From NCBI RefSeq assembly GCF_033449965.1, contig NZ_CP137761.1:4402001-4466000 (forward strand): a stretch of 64,000 bases of DNA. The letters run 5' to 3'. This stretch comes from Bacillus sp. T3 (GTDB lineage: Bacteria > Bacillota > Bacilli > Bacillales > Cytobacillaceae). Made by a program: the position numbers and the translations under genes. Of this stretch, positions 16,845 through 25,025 are shown piece by piece. Below the pieces are notes generated by a model. That model had not been told where the DNA came from. It made no database searches and was given only the letters and a program-made list of their open reading frames with translations. Within the stretch, counting starts at the first letter, position 1. Each line of letters begins with the position of its first letter.

Positions 16845-17003
16845 CCTCCTCATTAACTTGAGGAAGCAAACATACCTTTTAAAGAGTTGATATTATTGTG
16901 ATTATCACTCCTGCTAATAAAAAGGATAGATCCGACTTCCTCATTAAGACTACTTGGTTCGGGATCAGGAGAACCATGACTACTCAACAATATCAACTCC
17001 CTC
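16845..17003 (-). promoter_or_regulatory. Structured leader of corA with alternative pairings around the ribosome site
   Basis: On the minus strand, GAGTTGATATT (16989-16999) and AATATCAACTC (16884-16894) are perfect 11-bp arms enclosing about 94 bases. Inside is GAGGAAG (16936-16942), which can pair with CTTCCTC (16860-16866). The same CTTCCTCA can instead pair with TGAGGA of the corA ribosome site (AATGAGGAGG, 16845-16854). The two pairings exclude each other. TTAATGAGGAAG inside the stem and TTAATGAGGAGG at the ribosome site are direct repeats. It does not match the M-box (ykoK) consensus or any riboswitch I know. Confidence 0.6.
16853..16990 (-). CDS. Candidate leader peptide of the corA-like gene (45 codons)
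   Basis: A small frame starting at TTG 16990 (or TTG 16987), six to nine bases after GAGGGAG at 16997-17003, ends with TAA at 16853-16855. That stop touches the corA ribosome site (TAATGAGGAGG). Near the start it encodes SHGSPDPEPSSLNEEVG and it ends SLKGMFASSS. The PDPEP run resembles the Pro/Asp/Glu stretch (EPDPTP) of enterobacterial MgtL, which destabilises ribosomes in low Mg2+. Too short and Ser/Asn-rich to be an obvious enzyme. Function as a sensing peptide is inference. A 32-codon alternative frame inside it (from ATG 16976) looks less well initiated. Confidence 0.45.
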   Translation of the reverse strand: MLSSHGSPDPEPSSLNEEVGSILFISRSDNHNNINSLKGMFASSS

Positions 17004-17060
17004 TTTTTTGTAATTAAATTATTTGTTAAATCATTCAGTGGCTAGCCCATCGTGACCATT

Positions 17061-17202
17061 AGCCACTTCCGCTTTTCTTTGTCCAGCTCCAGTGGCTAGA
17101 GGCTCGGGGTCATAAGTCAATCCAGTCAGAATGTCAAAGTGCGACCTTCCGTCTGGCTCGCCTTATGCCTGTCGCCTCTGAGCAAGCCACTTCCGCTTTT
17201 CT
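17061..17202. repeat. Type-2 GC-rich repeat (TCATAAG...CTTATGCCTGTCGCC)
   Basis: It contains GCCACTTCCGCTTTTC at both ends (17062 and 17185), and between them GGCTCGGGGTCATAAG, CCAATCC-like, GCGACCTTCC and CTTATGCCTGTCGCC, giving an imperfect palindrome. The same element occurs at 37919-38038 inside a type-1 repeat. It lies between the corA leader and the small gene at 17261. Confidence 0.85.
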
Positions 17203-17260
17203 TACCATTCTCTATCTTATACCCTAAATAAAGAAAACTGCAATAAAATATTATTACAGT

Positions 17261-17530
17261 TTACACATCGATCGGGTCGCGACCATTTAACAGATCTTCA
17301 ATTTTATTTATTAATTCTTCGATGGTATCGAATGAAAAATCAACCTTCGCAAAGACCTCCTGTAAATTAATAATATACACCGGCTCATCTGCTTGTTTTC
17401 TTTCATTGAAATGTGTTGTGGATGTTACAGACCAATCGCCATCAATCCAAATGGCAATTTGCTCAACATTACCGTCCCAGATCATTTCCTTAAATAAATC
17501 CTTCGCCTGCAATTTCAGGTCAACTTCCAT
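17261..17530 (-). CDS. Hypothetical 89-residue acidic protein
   Basis: ATG 17530 follows a GGGGGGT ribosome site. The protein is acidic and soluble, with QIAIWIDGDWSVTSTTHFN near residue 23 and a Glu/Asp-rich helical end TIEELINKIEDLLNG. There is no signal peptide, membrane segment or Cys/His motif. The good ribosome site and continuous frame support it as a real gene. I do not recognise the family. Confidence 0.6.
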   Translation of the reverse strand: MEVDLKLQAKDLFKEMIWDGNVEQIAIWIDGDWSVTSTTHFNERKQADEPVYIINLQEVFAKVDFSFDTIEELINKIEDLLNGRDPIDV

Positions 17531-17607
17531 TTTTACCCCCCGAAGCTACGTTCAATTGAATTATAGACTAACCCAATCAAAAAGAAAAGCACAATGCCCC
17601 CCACCAA

Positions 17608-17661
17608 ATTAACGCATTACTCCATAAGGGGACTGTCCCCCGCTACGATAACGTATTAAAG
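17608..17661. repeat. GGGGACTGTCCCC-family palindrome, copy 2 (degenerate arms)
   Basis: TTAACGCATTACTCC...GGGGACTGTCCCC...GATAACGTATTAAAG has diverged arms and the same core as the other copies. The CTTTAA at its right end provides the TAA stop of the membrane gene at 17656. Confidence 0.8.
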
Positions 17662-18231
17662 TGACATGGGGTTTTCGCTGGTTTTTCCCATTGATTTGCT
17701 TGTTCTTATGATGAATAATCCCCCGACGATGGCACCTGTAATTAAGTAAATGCCAAGAATCCAACTACTTTGTGAGTCCGTACCCATCAAAACTCCATGA
17801 AGAAGTGCAAAAAAGAATCCAGGAATCGATAGAAAATGAATCGACTTCCAAAGACGTTTTCCAACTATCTTGATCAAATCTGAGGATACCATGATGATTA
17901 ATATTATATAAAAAGATATTATTCCCAGTGACACCAAAATAGTATCAGTATTTGAAGCAAACGGAACAAAAATTTCTTTTAGACTAAAATGAACTTCTTG
18001 ATCAAATAGTAAGACTATACCGTGAAAGCTTCCAAACCATAACCCAAGCCAACCTGCCCATTGATGAACTGACCGAAGGATTAATTTATTCTCGGATGAA
18101 ACATTTGGAAAGCTTTGATACATACCGATCGCCACAGAAATAAAAAACAAAACATAAGCCGTTAACCCCGCAGCCCTCGTTGAACTCCAAACTGTTAATA
18201 CCTCTCCTAAACGATCGAAAAATTCAACCAT
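17656..18231 (-). CDS. Ferric-reductase-like/heme-b transmembrane protein
   Basis: 191 residues with five to six hydrophobic segments. Histidines lie at membrane faces: SVHQWAGWLGLWFGSFHGIVLLF (two His about 13 residues apart) and WKSIHFLSIPGFFFALLHGVLMG (two His about 13 apart). This pairing is typical of bis-heme ferric reductase/YedZ-like transmembrane domains. It overlaps the apbE stop by eight bases, so they are co-translated. I infer that electrons pass through the membrane to a flavinylated partner. The stop codon lies in the palindrome at 17608-17661. Confidence 0.75.
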   Translation of the reverse strand: MVEFFDRLGEVLTVWSSTRAAGLTAYVLFFISVAIGMYQSFPNVSSENKLILRSVHQWAGWLGLWFGSFHGIVLLFDQEVHFSLKEIFVPFASNTDTILVSLGIISFYIILIIMVSSDLIKIVGKRLWKSIHFLSIPGFFFALLHGVLMGTDSQSSWILGIYLITGAIVGGLFIIRTSKSMGKTSENPMSL

Positions 18232-19147
18232 GAATCACCACTCCTTCCTTACAATAATTTTCGATTTCCCCACCCATAACAACCGACCCATTCCCCTTTA
18301 CGCCTAAATAAGCAAGATCAGGCGCCTTTTGTTCAATCCATACCTTCCCTTGTACTGACCCTAGGATTAAAAGACACTTAGCATAAACCTCCGCGATCGT
18401 TAAGTTCGGAGCTAAAACAGTCACTTGAATGAAGTCAGAATCTCCATTTTTCAATGTTCTCGGATCGATTATATGATGGACAGTAGCACCATTTTCATTT
18501 AACCAGCGTCTCTTTATCGTGCTACTTGTTGCAATGCCCACATCCATCCCAACACTAAATTCAAAAATATTCAAAGTTGGATCGTTAGGATGAACAATGT
18601 TAACTTCCCAAGCCCTATCCGTCCCACCCCAAATGGCTAGGTCTCCACCAGCATCAATTACTCCTCTAGTAACACGTTTACTTCGTAAAAGCTCGGATAT
18701 TTGTTGTGCTGCCCAGCCTTTGGCAATACCACCCAAGTCAACTTCCACTCCCTCAGTTAGCATAATACTCTTCATTCTTGTATCTATACTGACAGGATGA
18801 GGAGCTTTAGGAGTGGCAATTGTTTGACCTGATATTCGTTGTTCTATGCTAATTTTTTCAAAACTTCGATCATATCCTATTTCACACATTGTTTTTCCGA
18901 TGTACGGGTTGAATATCCCATCTGTTTTATGATAAAACTCATTTGCTGTATTAAGAATTTGAAATAAAAAGTCAGAAGCTAGAAAAGGATTACCTCCCGA
19001 ACGATTTAGCTGTGACAACTCACTGTCTCTAAGAAATCGACTAAGTTTTCCTTCAGTAAAATGAAACATCGATTCTATCTTTTTAGAGGCTGTATCTGAC
19101 AGACCATAAGTACTAATTTGAGTATTCATAGCAGAAAATGAATGCAT
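18224..19147 (-). CDS. apbE: ApbE-type FAD:protein FMN transferase
   Basis: About 307 residues. Family blocks are SRFLRDSELSQLNRS near residue 37, YIGKTMCEIGYDRSFE, VDLGGIAKGWAAQQISELL near residue 160, and GVIDAGGDLAIWGG. TSSTIKRRW and HHIIDPRT follow near the substrate site. ApbE attaches FMN to Thr/Ser of partner proteins, usually outside the membrane; no signal peptide is obvious here. ATG 19147 follows GGAGTGTGGG and is preferred over the longer frame from 19177, which overlaps the gene before it. It lies between an exported protein and a heme membrane protein, as in flavin-based electron transfer loci. Confidence 0.92.
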   Translation of the reverse strand: MHSFSAMNTQISTYGLSDTASKKIESMFHFTEGKLSRFLRDSELSQLNRSGGNPFLASDFLFQILNTANEFYHKTDGIFNPYIGKTMCEIGYDRSFEKISIEQRISGQTIATPKAPHPVSIDTRMKSIMLTEGVEVDLGGIAKGWAAQQISELLRSKRVTRGVIDAGGDLAIWGGTDRAWEVNIVHPNDPTLNIFEFSVGMDVGIATSSTIKRRWLNENGATVHHIIDPRTLKNGDSDFIQVTVLAPNLTIAEVYAKCLLILGSVQGKVWIEQKAPDLAYLGVKGNGSVVMGGEIENYCKEGVVIHG

Positions 19148-19160
19148 TTTACCCACACTC

Positions 19161-19562
19161 CTACGATGCTCGTCCACTCACGCGGTTTTCATCTACGCTG
19201 CTATTCCCAAACTGCTCTTGGGTAGAGTCACTTCCGTTACTTCCAAACTGGCTTTGATTCGAACTATTATCAAAATCCCCACCCCATCCTGATTGAGAAT
19301 TTGAACCCTGATCGTGATATCCCCTTCCCCCACTCTGTCCCATTTCACCATTTTGATATCCTTCTCCCCATGACGGATTTTCTTGTGCATATGGGTTTTG
19401 CTCTGTATTGTTTCCTTGCTCCTGTTGATTACTATTATTTGAGGCTACCTGTTGCCCGCTAGCGCTAGAACCATTAACCTTTTGTGTCATACCGATAAAT
19501 CCAGTAAACATTGCCACACTGGAAAATCCAATTACCCATTTCAACACATTATTATTTTTCAA
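19161..19562 (-). CDS. Exported Ser/Gly/Asn/Gln-rich protein
   Basis: 133 residues from a TTG start (19562) after AGGAGGAG. An N-terminal KNNNVLKW plus the hydrophobic VIGFSSVAMFTGFIGMTQ makes a signal peptide or anchor. The rest is low-complexity: QQEQGNNTEQNPYAQENPSWG, then Gly/Ser/Gln-rich to the end. No FMN-attachment (D..[ST]GAT) motif, Cys pair or lipobox was found, so it is not an obvious ApbE target. It is first in the apbE operon. The very end (RVSGRAS) overlaps the next gene's upstream region and might be altered by an indel. Function unknown. Confidence 0.65.
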   Translation of the reverse strand: MKNNNVLKWVIGFSSVAMFTGFIGMTQKVNGSSASGQQVASNNSNQQEQGNNTEQNPYAQENPSWGEGYQNGEMGQSGGRGYHDQGSNSQSGWGGDFDNSSNQSQFGSNGSDSTQEQFGNSSVDENRVSGRAS

Positions 19563-19686
19563 TTTTTTCTCCTCCTAATTTTGAACTAACTAATAAGCTA
19601 AGAATAACGAGAAAAAATGAACAAATTATGTCTATTGTAGGAATATTAATTTAAATATTTTTAGTATTTCAGTACATTTTTGCAAA

Positions 19687-19713
19687 GAAAAAATCCACCC
19701 AAATGGTGGATTT
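19687..19713 (-). terminator. Terminator of the APC permease gene
   Basis: AAATCCACC (19691-19699) and GGTGGATTT (19705-19713) form a 9-bp stem. On the minus strand it is followed by a U-run from the A6 at 19688-19693. It lies eight bases after the permease stop. Confidence 0.8.
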
Positions 19714-19720
19714 ACTGTTA

Positions 19721-21164
19721 TCACTCATCTTTCTTTTTATCATGGTATGGACCAAGTTCTTCAGATGTCTCTACACCATAATTAGGCTGAAACCCCTTAA
19801 GTCTAAATGGAGATTTCCCTTTATCTTTTTCAACTTGTTCATGCCGTTGCTTTCTTGTTTTCATAAAAAAATAACAAAGTGAATAGGTGATTAACAGGAG
19901 TAATCCTGCAGCAAGTCCTGCACCTTGCCCACGAACAAGCGGCATACTGAAAATGACCACAACAAGGCTTATCAACGCGAACCAGGAGGTATATGGATAA
20001 CCAGGTAGCTGACATTTCCCGTTATTAGGGCAACCGTTCCTTTTACGCAATTTAATATGGGAGGCAACGATTATCACGTAGGTAAACAGCAGTGCAAAGC
20101 CACCCGAACTTACTAAAAAGGTATACACATTGGCTGGCAACATTAATCCTAGACCTAGTCCAGCAAGCATTGCCGCTCCTGAACATAGTATTCCGCGATA
20201 TGGAACCCCGCCCCTACCTTTAATAAACGATGGTGCATAGCCTTCATTTGCTAAAGACCAAATCATCCTTCCTAAGCCAAAGGTTGCAGCTAACATTGTT
20301 GATAGGATGGCCGATACGAGCACAAAATTTATACTGTTACCGGCCCAGCCTAAACCGTGTCGAGTCAAAGCAGCGACGAAAGGACTCACTTCTTCCAGGA
20401 AGCGCAGTGGTCGGAATTAATGGAAGTAACACCGCTACAGCTCCAACATAAAGGGTGATTAGTCCAATCACTGTAAAAATAATCGCGCGTGGCACCGTTT
20501 TTTGCGGATCCTTCGTTTCCGAGGCTGCTAGACCAATAATCTCAAATCCAGCATATGTGAATAACACCATTAACATACTTCCTGCGATGCCGCCAATTCC
20601 CCCAGCAAATATAGGCTCCCTCGTTAATTCTCCAAAACCTACCTGAGGATTACCAGGAAAAAATCCAACAATAAGGGCCAGTCCGAGAATGATAAAACCA
20701 ACAATGGCAAGTAGTTTTATTACCGCAAGTCCACTTTCTAGTTTGCTCAGCCGCTCAGCACCCAATAAATTTAACAGTGTCACACCTATAATGATGGCTG
20801 CACCAAGCAAACCAACCGATATTCCTGGAAACCAGCTTTTTATTAATATTGAGGCAGCTGTCGCCTCACTTGACATAGCAAGAATTAATCCCGTCCAGTA
20901 GACCCAACCAACCACAAACCCTAAACCCGGTCCATACGCTTTACCGGCAAATGTTCGGAACGATCCCGGTGCTGGATCTGCTACTGTCATTTCCGATAAG
21001 GAAAAAAGAATGACATAAACGATTGCTCCACCTATTAAGTAGGAAAGAATGACAGAAGGACCAGCAGCGTGAAGGGCTAACGACAAACCGAAAAAAAATG
21101 AGCCTCCCACAACTGTCCCTAGTCCCATCATAGTTAAATGCAAAACTGACATTCCTTTTTCCAT
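19721..21164 (-). CDS. APC-superfamily amino-acid permease; frameshifted in this assembly
   Basis: The N-terminal frame (ATG 21164) has GLGTVVGGSFFFGLSLALHAAGPSV, the unwound first helix of APC transporters, and YAGFEIIGLAASETKDPQKTVPRAI, the typical 'AFeGfe..a..ae E.k.P.r.iP.ai' motif. After 'LPLIPTTALPG' the frame is lost at about 20385-20400 and resumes EEVSPFVAALTRHGLGWAG. A dozen membrane segments in total over about 481 codons. It imports amino acids or GABA-like solutes; the substrate is not evident. There is a strong terminator just after the stop. Divergent from phoX. Confidence 0.85.
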
Positions 21165-21353
21165 GGTTGTTTCCTCCCGAGTTCGACTATTTTGTCATAG
21201 TATCTGTTTATCCTCGGAAAAATATGAATACACAACACATTGTGAACAAGCAATAAAATTAGTGCATCTTATTTAATAAAACATTACATCTTCATTCATA
21301 ATTTATTCATATTTAACATTTATGATAAGAGCATCAGAAACCTCCCTATTTAA

Positions 21354-21382
21354 ACCCGGTCCTTGTGACCGGTATTTTTTTT
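21354..21382 (+). terminator. Orphan plus-strand terminator between permease and phoX
   Basis: CCGGTC (21356-21361) and GACCGG (21367-21372) form a stem with a five-base loop, followed closely by T8. No plus-strand gene ends upstream, since the permease is divergent. It may end a short RNA starting from a TATGAT-like -10 near 21321-21326, or insulate phoX. Confidence 0.5.
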
Positions 21383-21396
21383 GATTTCTGCAGAAG

Positions 21397-21482
21397 TTCT
21401 ACATTCTTTTACATAATTCTAAAGTTAATTTTACGAAATTTTACACTATTCGAATATTGACTTAACAAATATCCCTTATGAT
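21397..21482 (+). promoter_or_regulatory. PhoP-box-like repeats and promoter of phoX
   Basis: TTCTACA (21397), TTTTACA (21407), TTTTACG (21429) and TTTTACA (21439) are direct repeats spaced about 10-11 bases or a multiple of that, the arrangement of Bacillus PhoP boxes (TT[A/T/C]ACA every 11 bp). A TTGACT at 21457-21462 and TATGAT at 21477-21482 follow, though with a short 14-base spacer. Activation by PhoP-P under phosphate starvation is expected for a PhoX phosphatase. Confidence 0.55.
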
Positions 21483-21520
21483 GAATGTGTTCCTAAATAA
21501 GTAATCTATGGAGGTTTATC

Positions 21521-23281
21521 ATGAAAAAAGGGAAAATGATCGCTCCTTTGCTCAGTCTAGCTATTTTAGTACCATCTGCAGCTAATGTTCTTGCACAAAA
21601 GCCGGTTTCAATTGATAAGGTTGATTTTATTGGCATGGACGCTCCTAAATCAGAAGAAGAGCTTTCTAAAATGTATAGTAAAGCATCTGCTGTTATTACA
21701 TACAACGACGGTTCCCAAAAAACAGTTCCACTCGAGTATAAAACGCTGTACCAACCTGGAGATCTCCTTAATGGAAAAACTGCGGGTGCTACCTATGATG
21801 TTAATGGGAATGAAATCATTGATCCCGCTACCGGAAAACCCTTCGTCTCAAAAGCACTGGATAGTAATAGTCTACTAAGCGTTAATGGGAAAAGCGGAAA
21901 ATTGTATATGTTATCCCATTATGAAAGTGTACCAAGTACAATTGGCAATTTGCCTAAGGCTTTAGTGTTAAATACTGTTGAACAGGATAAAAAAACTGGT
22001 GAACTTAAGGTGACGGATACCAATCCAGTTGATTTTTCAGCCGATGGCGGAATTTGGACACCATGTGCCGGCTCTTTATCACCATGGAATACACATCTTG
22101 GTAGCGAAGAATATGAACCCGACGCAAAAACACATGAGTTAAATCCTGAAAATTCATCAGTCACTCAATTTGCTCGTAACTTCTACAAAGACAACACAGT
22201 GATTGGTAATCCGTATCTGTACGGACATTTACCAGAAGTGAAAGTTTCGGCTAATGGAACGGCTACTGCAGTAAAACACTTCAGCATGGGACGTTTATCT
22301 TTTGAACGTGTTGTGGTAATGCCTGATGATCGAACTGTTTATTACGGAGATGACGGTGGCTACACAATGAACTTCATGTATGTAGCTGATAAAGCCCAGG
22401 ATCTTTCAGCTGGAACTCTTTATGCAGCGAAGTGGAACCAAACAGGAGATCAAAATGGTGGTTCAGCAGATATAGAGTGGATTAAATTAGGACATGCTAC
22501 TGATAACGAAATCAAGGATCTGGCTCAAAATTTAACATTCAGTGATATTTTTGAAACAACTACTGACGATGCTTATGCTGCCGCAAATGGATTTACGAAA
22601 ATTAAAACCAACTCAAGCGGTGGAAAAACAGAATGGGTAAAACTTAAACCTGGCATGGAAAAAGCGGCTGCCTTCCTTGAATCCCGCCGATACGGAGCAC
22701 TAATCGGTGCAACATCTGAGTTCAATAAGATGGAAGCTGTAGAGATAAATAAACAAGACAATAAAGTATATATGGCCATGTCTTATATAACTGGCGGAAT
22801 GGGTACAAGCACTAGTGATCCTGTTGATGATATCCATGTTTCAAGAATTAATGCCGGGGGAATTTATGAACTGAATTTAACTAAGGGACAAAAAGCCCGC
22901 GGAGGGGAAGCCATTGCCAGCGATTATGTAGCCTCTACCATGAAGGGTGTGCTAACAGGTGAAGACCTTGCTGTTAAAGATGCAGTCGGAAACACTGCAA
23001 ATGTTGACAAAATTGCTAATCCAGATAACATTGTCTTCTCTGAAGAGATGAGAACCCTATTTATCGCTGAAGATAGTGGTATGCACGAGAACAACTTTGC
23101 ATGGGCTTTTAATGTCGATACTAAAAAGCTTTCCCGAATCGCCTCTGTGCCTGATGGAGGAGAAGCAACTGGTCTGCAAATGATCAATAACTTGAATGGA
23201 CACAGCTATTTAATGCTCAGTTCACAAAGTCCAGGAAATGTTGGCTATATTAATGGTTTGCCAGTCATCGAGAAAAAATAG
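21521..23281 (+). CDS. phoX: PhoX-family secreted alkaline phosphatase (DUF839)
   Basis: 586 residues with a Sec signal peptide (KKGKMIAPLLSLAILVPSAANVLA). There is no twin-Arg motif, unlike the Tat-exported PhoX of Pseudomonas. The DUF839 core is visible: FSADGGIWTPCAGSLSPWNTH near residue 172 followed by LGSEEYEPDA, the metal-ligand region; then GRLSFERVVVMPDDRTVYYGDD near residue 255, and KIANPDNIVFSEEMRTLFIAED near residue 490. PhoX enzymes use an Fe/Ca cofactor to release phosphate from organic esters outside the cell. ATG 21521 follows TGGAGGTTTATC. Upstream PhoP-box-like repeats fit phosphate control. Confidence 0.9.
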   Translation: MKKGKMIAPLLSLAILVPSAANVLAQKPVSIDKVDFIGMDAPKSEEELSKMYSKASAVITYNDGSQKTVPLEYKTLYQPGDLLNGKTAGATYDVNGNEIIDPATGKPFVSKALDSNSLLSVNGKSGKLYMLSHYESVPSTIGNLPKALVLNTVEQDKKTGELKVTDTNPVDFSADGGIWTPCAGSLSPWNTHLGSEEYEPDAKTHELNPENSSVTQFARNFYKDNTVIGNPYLYGHLPEVKVSANGTATAVKHFSMGRLSFERVVVMPDDRTVYYGDDGGYTMNFMYVADKAQDLSAGTLYAAKWNQTGDQNGGSADIEWIKLGHATDNEIKDLAQNLTFSDIFETTTDDAYAAANGFTKIKTNSSGGKTEWVKLKPGMEKAAAFLESRRYGALIGATSEFNKMEAVEINKQDNKVYMAMSYITGGMGTSTSDPVDDIHVSRINAGGIYELNLTKGQKARGGEAIASDYVASTMKGVLTGEDLAVKDAVGNTANVDKIANPDNIVFSEEMRTLFIAEDSGMHENNFAWAFNVDTKKLSRIASVPDGGEATGLQMINNLNGHSYLMLSSQSPGNVGYINGLPVIEKK

Positions 23282-23330
23282 AAATACACGAATGTGACTA
23301 AACTTTAAAAATTATATATTGTGATAATAA

Positions 23331-23380
23331 AACGGTGCCTTCCCCGCTACTACATGGGGAGAGACACCGTTCATTTTTTT
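23331..23380. terminator. Bidirectional terminator between phoX and the CoA-transferase gene
   Basis: AACGGTGCCTTCCCC and GGGGAGAGACACCGTT form an imperfect stem of about 15 bp with T7 on the plus side and an A-rich flank on the other. It separates two convergent genes. Confidence 0.8.
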
Positions 23381-24893
23381 ATACTAATTCAGCTACTTGT
23401 TGTAACATTGTTCCTTTTTCTTTAAAGCTAGTATGCCATGAGAAAGCTTTCTCTAACACGTGTGGAGTTTGTCCGCCTCTTTCAAGAGCTTCAGCATAGT
23501 ATGCTTTTAATTGATCGCGGTACATTGGGTGAGCACAATTTTCAATAATAAGCTCAACACGCTCTCTTGGAGCCTTTCCGCGTAAATCAGCATAACCCTG
23601 CTCCGTAACAATAACATCTACATCATGCTCAGTATGGTCAACGTGTGACACGAAAGGAACGATACTTGAAATCTTGCCGCCTTTTGCAATTGATTTCGTA
23701 ACGAAAATACCAAGACGAGCGTTACGAGCGAAATCTCCGGAACCGCCGATACCGTTCATCATGTTTGTTCCCATTACGTGAGTTGAGTTTACGTTTCCGT
23801 AAATATCAATTTCAAGAGCAGTATTGATTGAAATTAGACCCATACGACGGATAAGCTCCGGATGGTTCGAAATTTCTTGAGGTCTTAACATAATTTTGTC
23901 ACGATATTTATCAAACTCTGTATATAGGGATGCATTTCTTGTTTCAGATAATGTAAATGAACAGCCTGACGCAAATTTAATTTTGCCTTTGTCCATTAAG
24001 TCGAATACTGAATCCTGAAGTACTTCAGAGTATACTTCTAAGTCAGTGAATTCTGAATCACCAAAGCCATGGAATACAGCGTTTGCAATCGAACCTACAC
24101 CAGATTGTAGTGGAGCTAATTTTTCAGTTAATCGACCTGCTTTGATTTCTTCACGAAGGAAATCCATTAAATGATTGGCCATAACAACTGTTTCTTCATC
24201 TGGAGGAACGATGGCTGATGCTGTATCTGCTTGATTTGTAATGATGATTCCGGCAATTTTTTCAGGCTCAACTTTAATTCCGATTGAACCAATCCGATCA
24301 TCTACTTTCGTAATTGGAATTGGACCGCGTTCCCCTTGCTTTGCAGGTGCATAGCAGTCATGAACACCAATTAAAGATTCTGGATGTGCTAAGTTAAGTT
24401 CAACAATCACTTTTTTTGCATGATTAGCGAAAACGACATTGTTACCAACAGAAGTTGATGGAATAATCGTTCCGTCCTCAAGAATTGCAACCGCATCCAA
24501 AATAGCGTAATCGATTTCATCGATGCAACCTTGTCTTACTAATTCTGCAACATGTGATAAATGATTATCAACATAAAGCATTTCAGCTTTATTTATTGAT
24601 TTTCTCATTACAGCATCCGCTTGGAATGGTAAACGCTTGTTGATAATTTCGGCTTGAGCCATAATTTGATCTGTCTCGGCTAAAGAAGCACCTGTATACA
24701 CATTTACTTTAAATTCTTCGCCTGCTTCCGCACGCTTTACTAAAGCTAAAGGAACTGCTTTTGCATCTCCTGATTTAGTAAATCCGCTTAACCCCAATGT
24801 CATTCCGTCTTTAATCCAAGAAGCAGCTTCTTCTGCTGTAACCACTTTATCATGCAAACGAACGTCCTTAATACGGCTGAAATTCTTTTCCAC
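23379..24893 (-). CDS. Acetyl-CoA hydrolase/succinyl-CoA:acetate CoA-transferase family
   Basis: 504 residues, full length for the Ach1/Cat1 class I CoA-transferases. N-terminal KVVTAEEAASWIKDGMTLGLSGF, central QSGVGSIANAVFHGFGDSEF, and the C-terminal GIGGSGDFARNARLGIF and VIVTEQGYADLRGKAPRER, whose Glu is the expected catalytic residue that forms the glutamyl-CoA thioester. It moves CoA between acetate and succinate (or hydrolyses acetyl-CoA) in acetate metabolism. It stands alone behind a promoter with a TTCGACA (Spo0A-type) site at 25001. The LytTR gene upstream on the same strand may regulate it, by inference. Confidence 0.92.
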   Translation of the reverse strand: MEKNFSRIKDVRLHDKVVTAEEAASWIKDGMTLGLSGFTKSGDAKAVPLALVKRAEAGEEFKVNVYTGASLAETDQIMAQAEIINKRLPFQADAVMRKSINKAEMLYVDNHLSHVAELVRQGCIDEIDYAILDAVAILEDGTIIPSTSVGNNVVFANHAKKVIVELNLAHPESLIGVHDCYAPAKQGERGPIPITKVDDRIGSIGIKVEPEKIAGIIITNQADTASAIVPPDEETVVMANHLMDFLREEIKAGRLTEKLAPLQSGVGSIANAVFHGFGDSEFTDLEVYSEVLQDSVFDLMDKGKIKFASGCSFTLSETRNASLYTEFDKYRDKIMLRPQEISNHPELIRRMGLISINTALEIDIYGNVNSTHVMGTNMMNGIGGSGDFARNARLGIFVTKSIAKGGKISSIVPFVSHVDHTEHDVDVIVTEQGYADLRGKAPRERVELIIENCAHPMYRDQLKAYYAEALERGGQTPHVLEKAFSWHTSFKEKGTMLQQVAELV

Positions 24894-25000
24894 GATACCA
24901 TCCCCCTATTATACATCTTTAGACATATTTTACAGGATGTAATACAACAGCTCAGGAAATATGGACGAAATTAGACATTTTTGTGACAAAACACTTAAAT

Positions 25001-25007
25001 TTCGACA
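25001..25007 (-). promoter_or_regulatory. Spo0A-box-like site upstream of the CoA-transferase gene
   Basis: TTCGACA is the exact complement of the 0A box TGTCGAA. It is 108 bases upstream of the start at 24893 and only about 20 bases after the LytTR stop. A related TTGTGACAAAACA stretch precedes it by about 20 bases. A 7-base site is weak evidence alone. Confidence 0.35.
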
Positions 25008-25025
25008 CAAAACAGAAGGTCTTTG

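Noticed and set aside
16881..16976. A 32-codon hydrophobic ORF inside the corA leader (from ATG at 16976)
   Set aside because: It has no ribosome site at proper distance, whereas the overlapping TTG-started frame does and ends exactly at the corA ribosome site.
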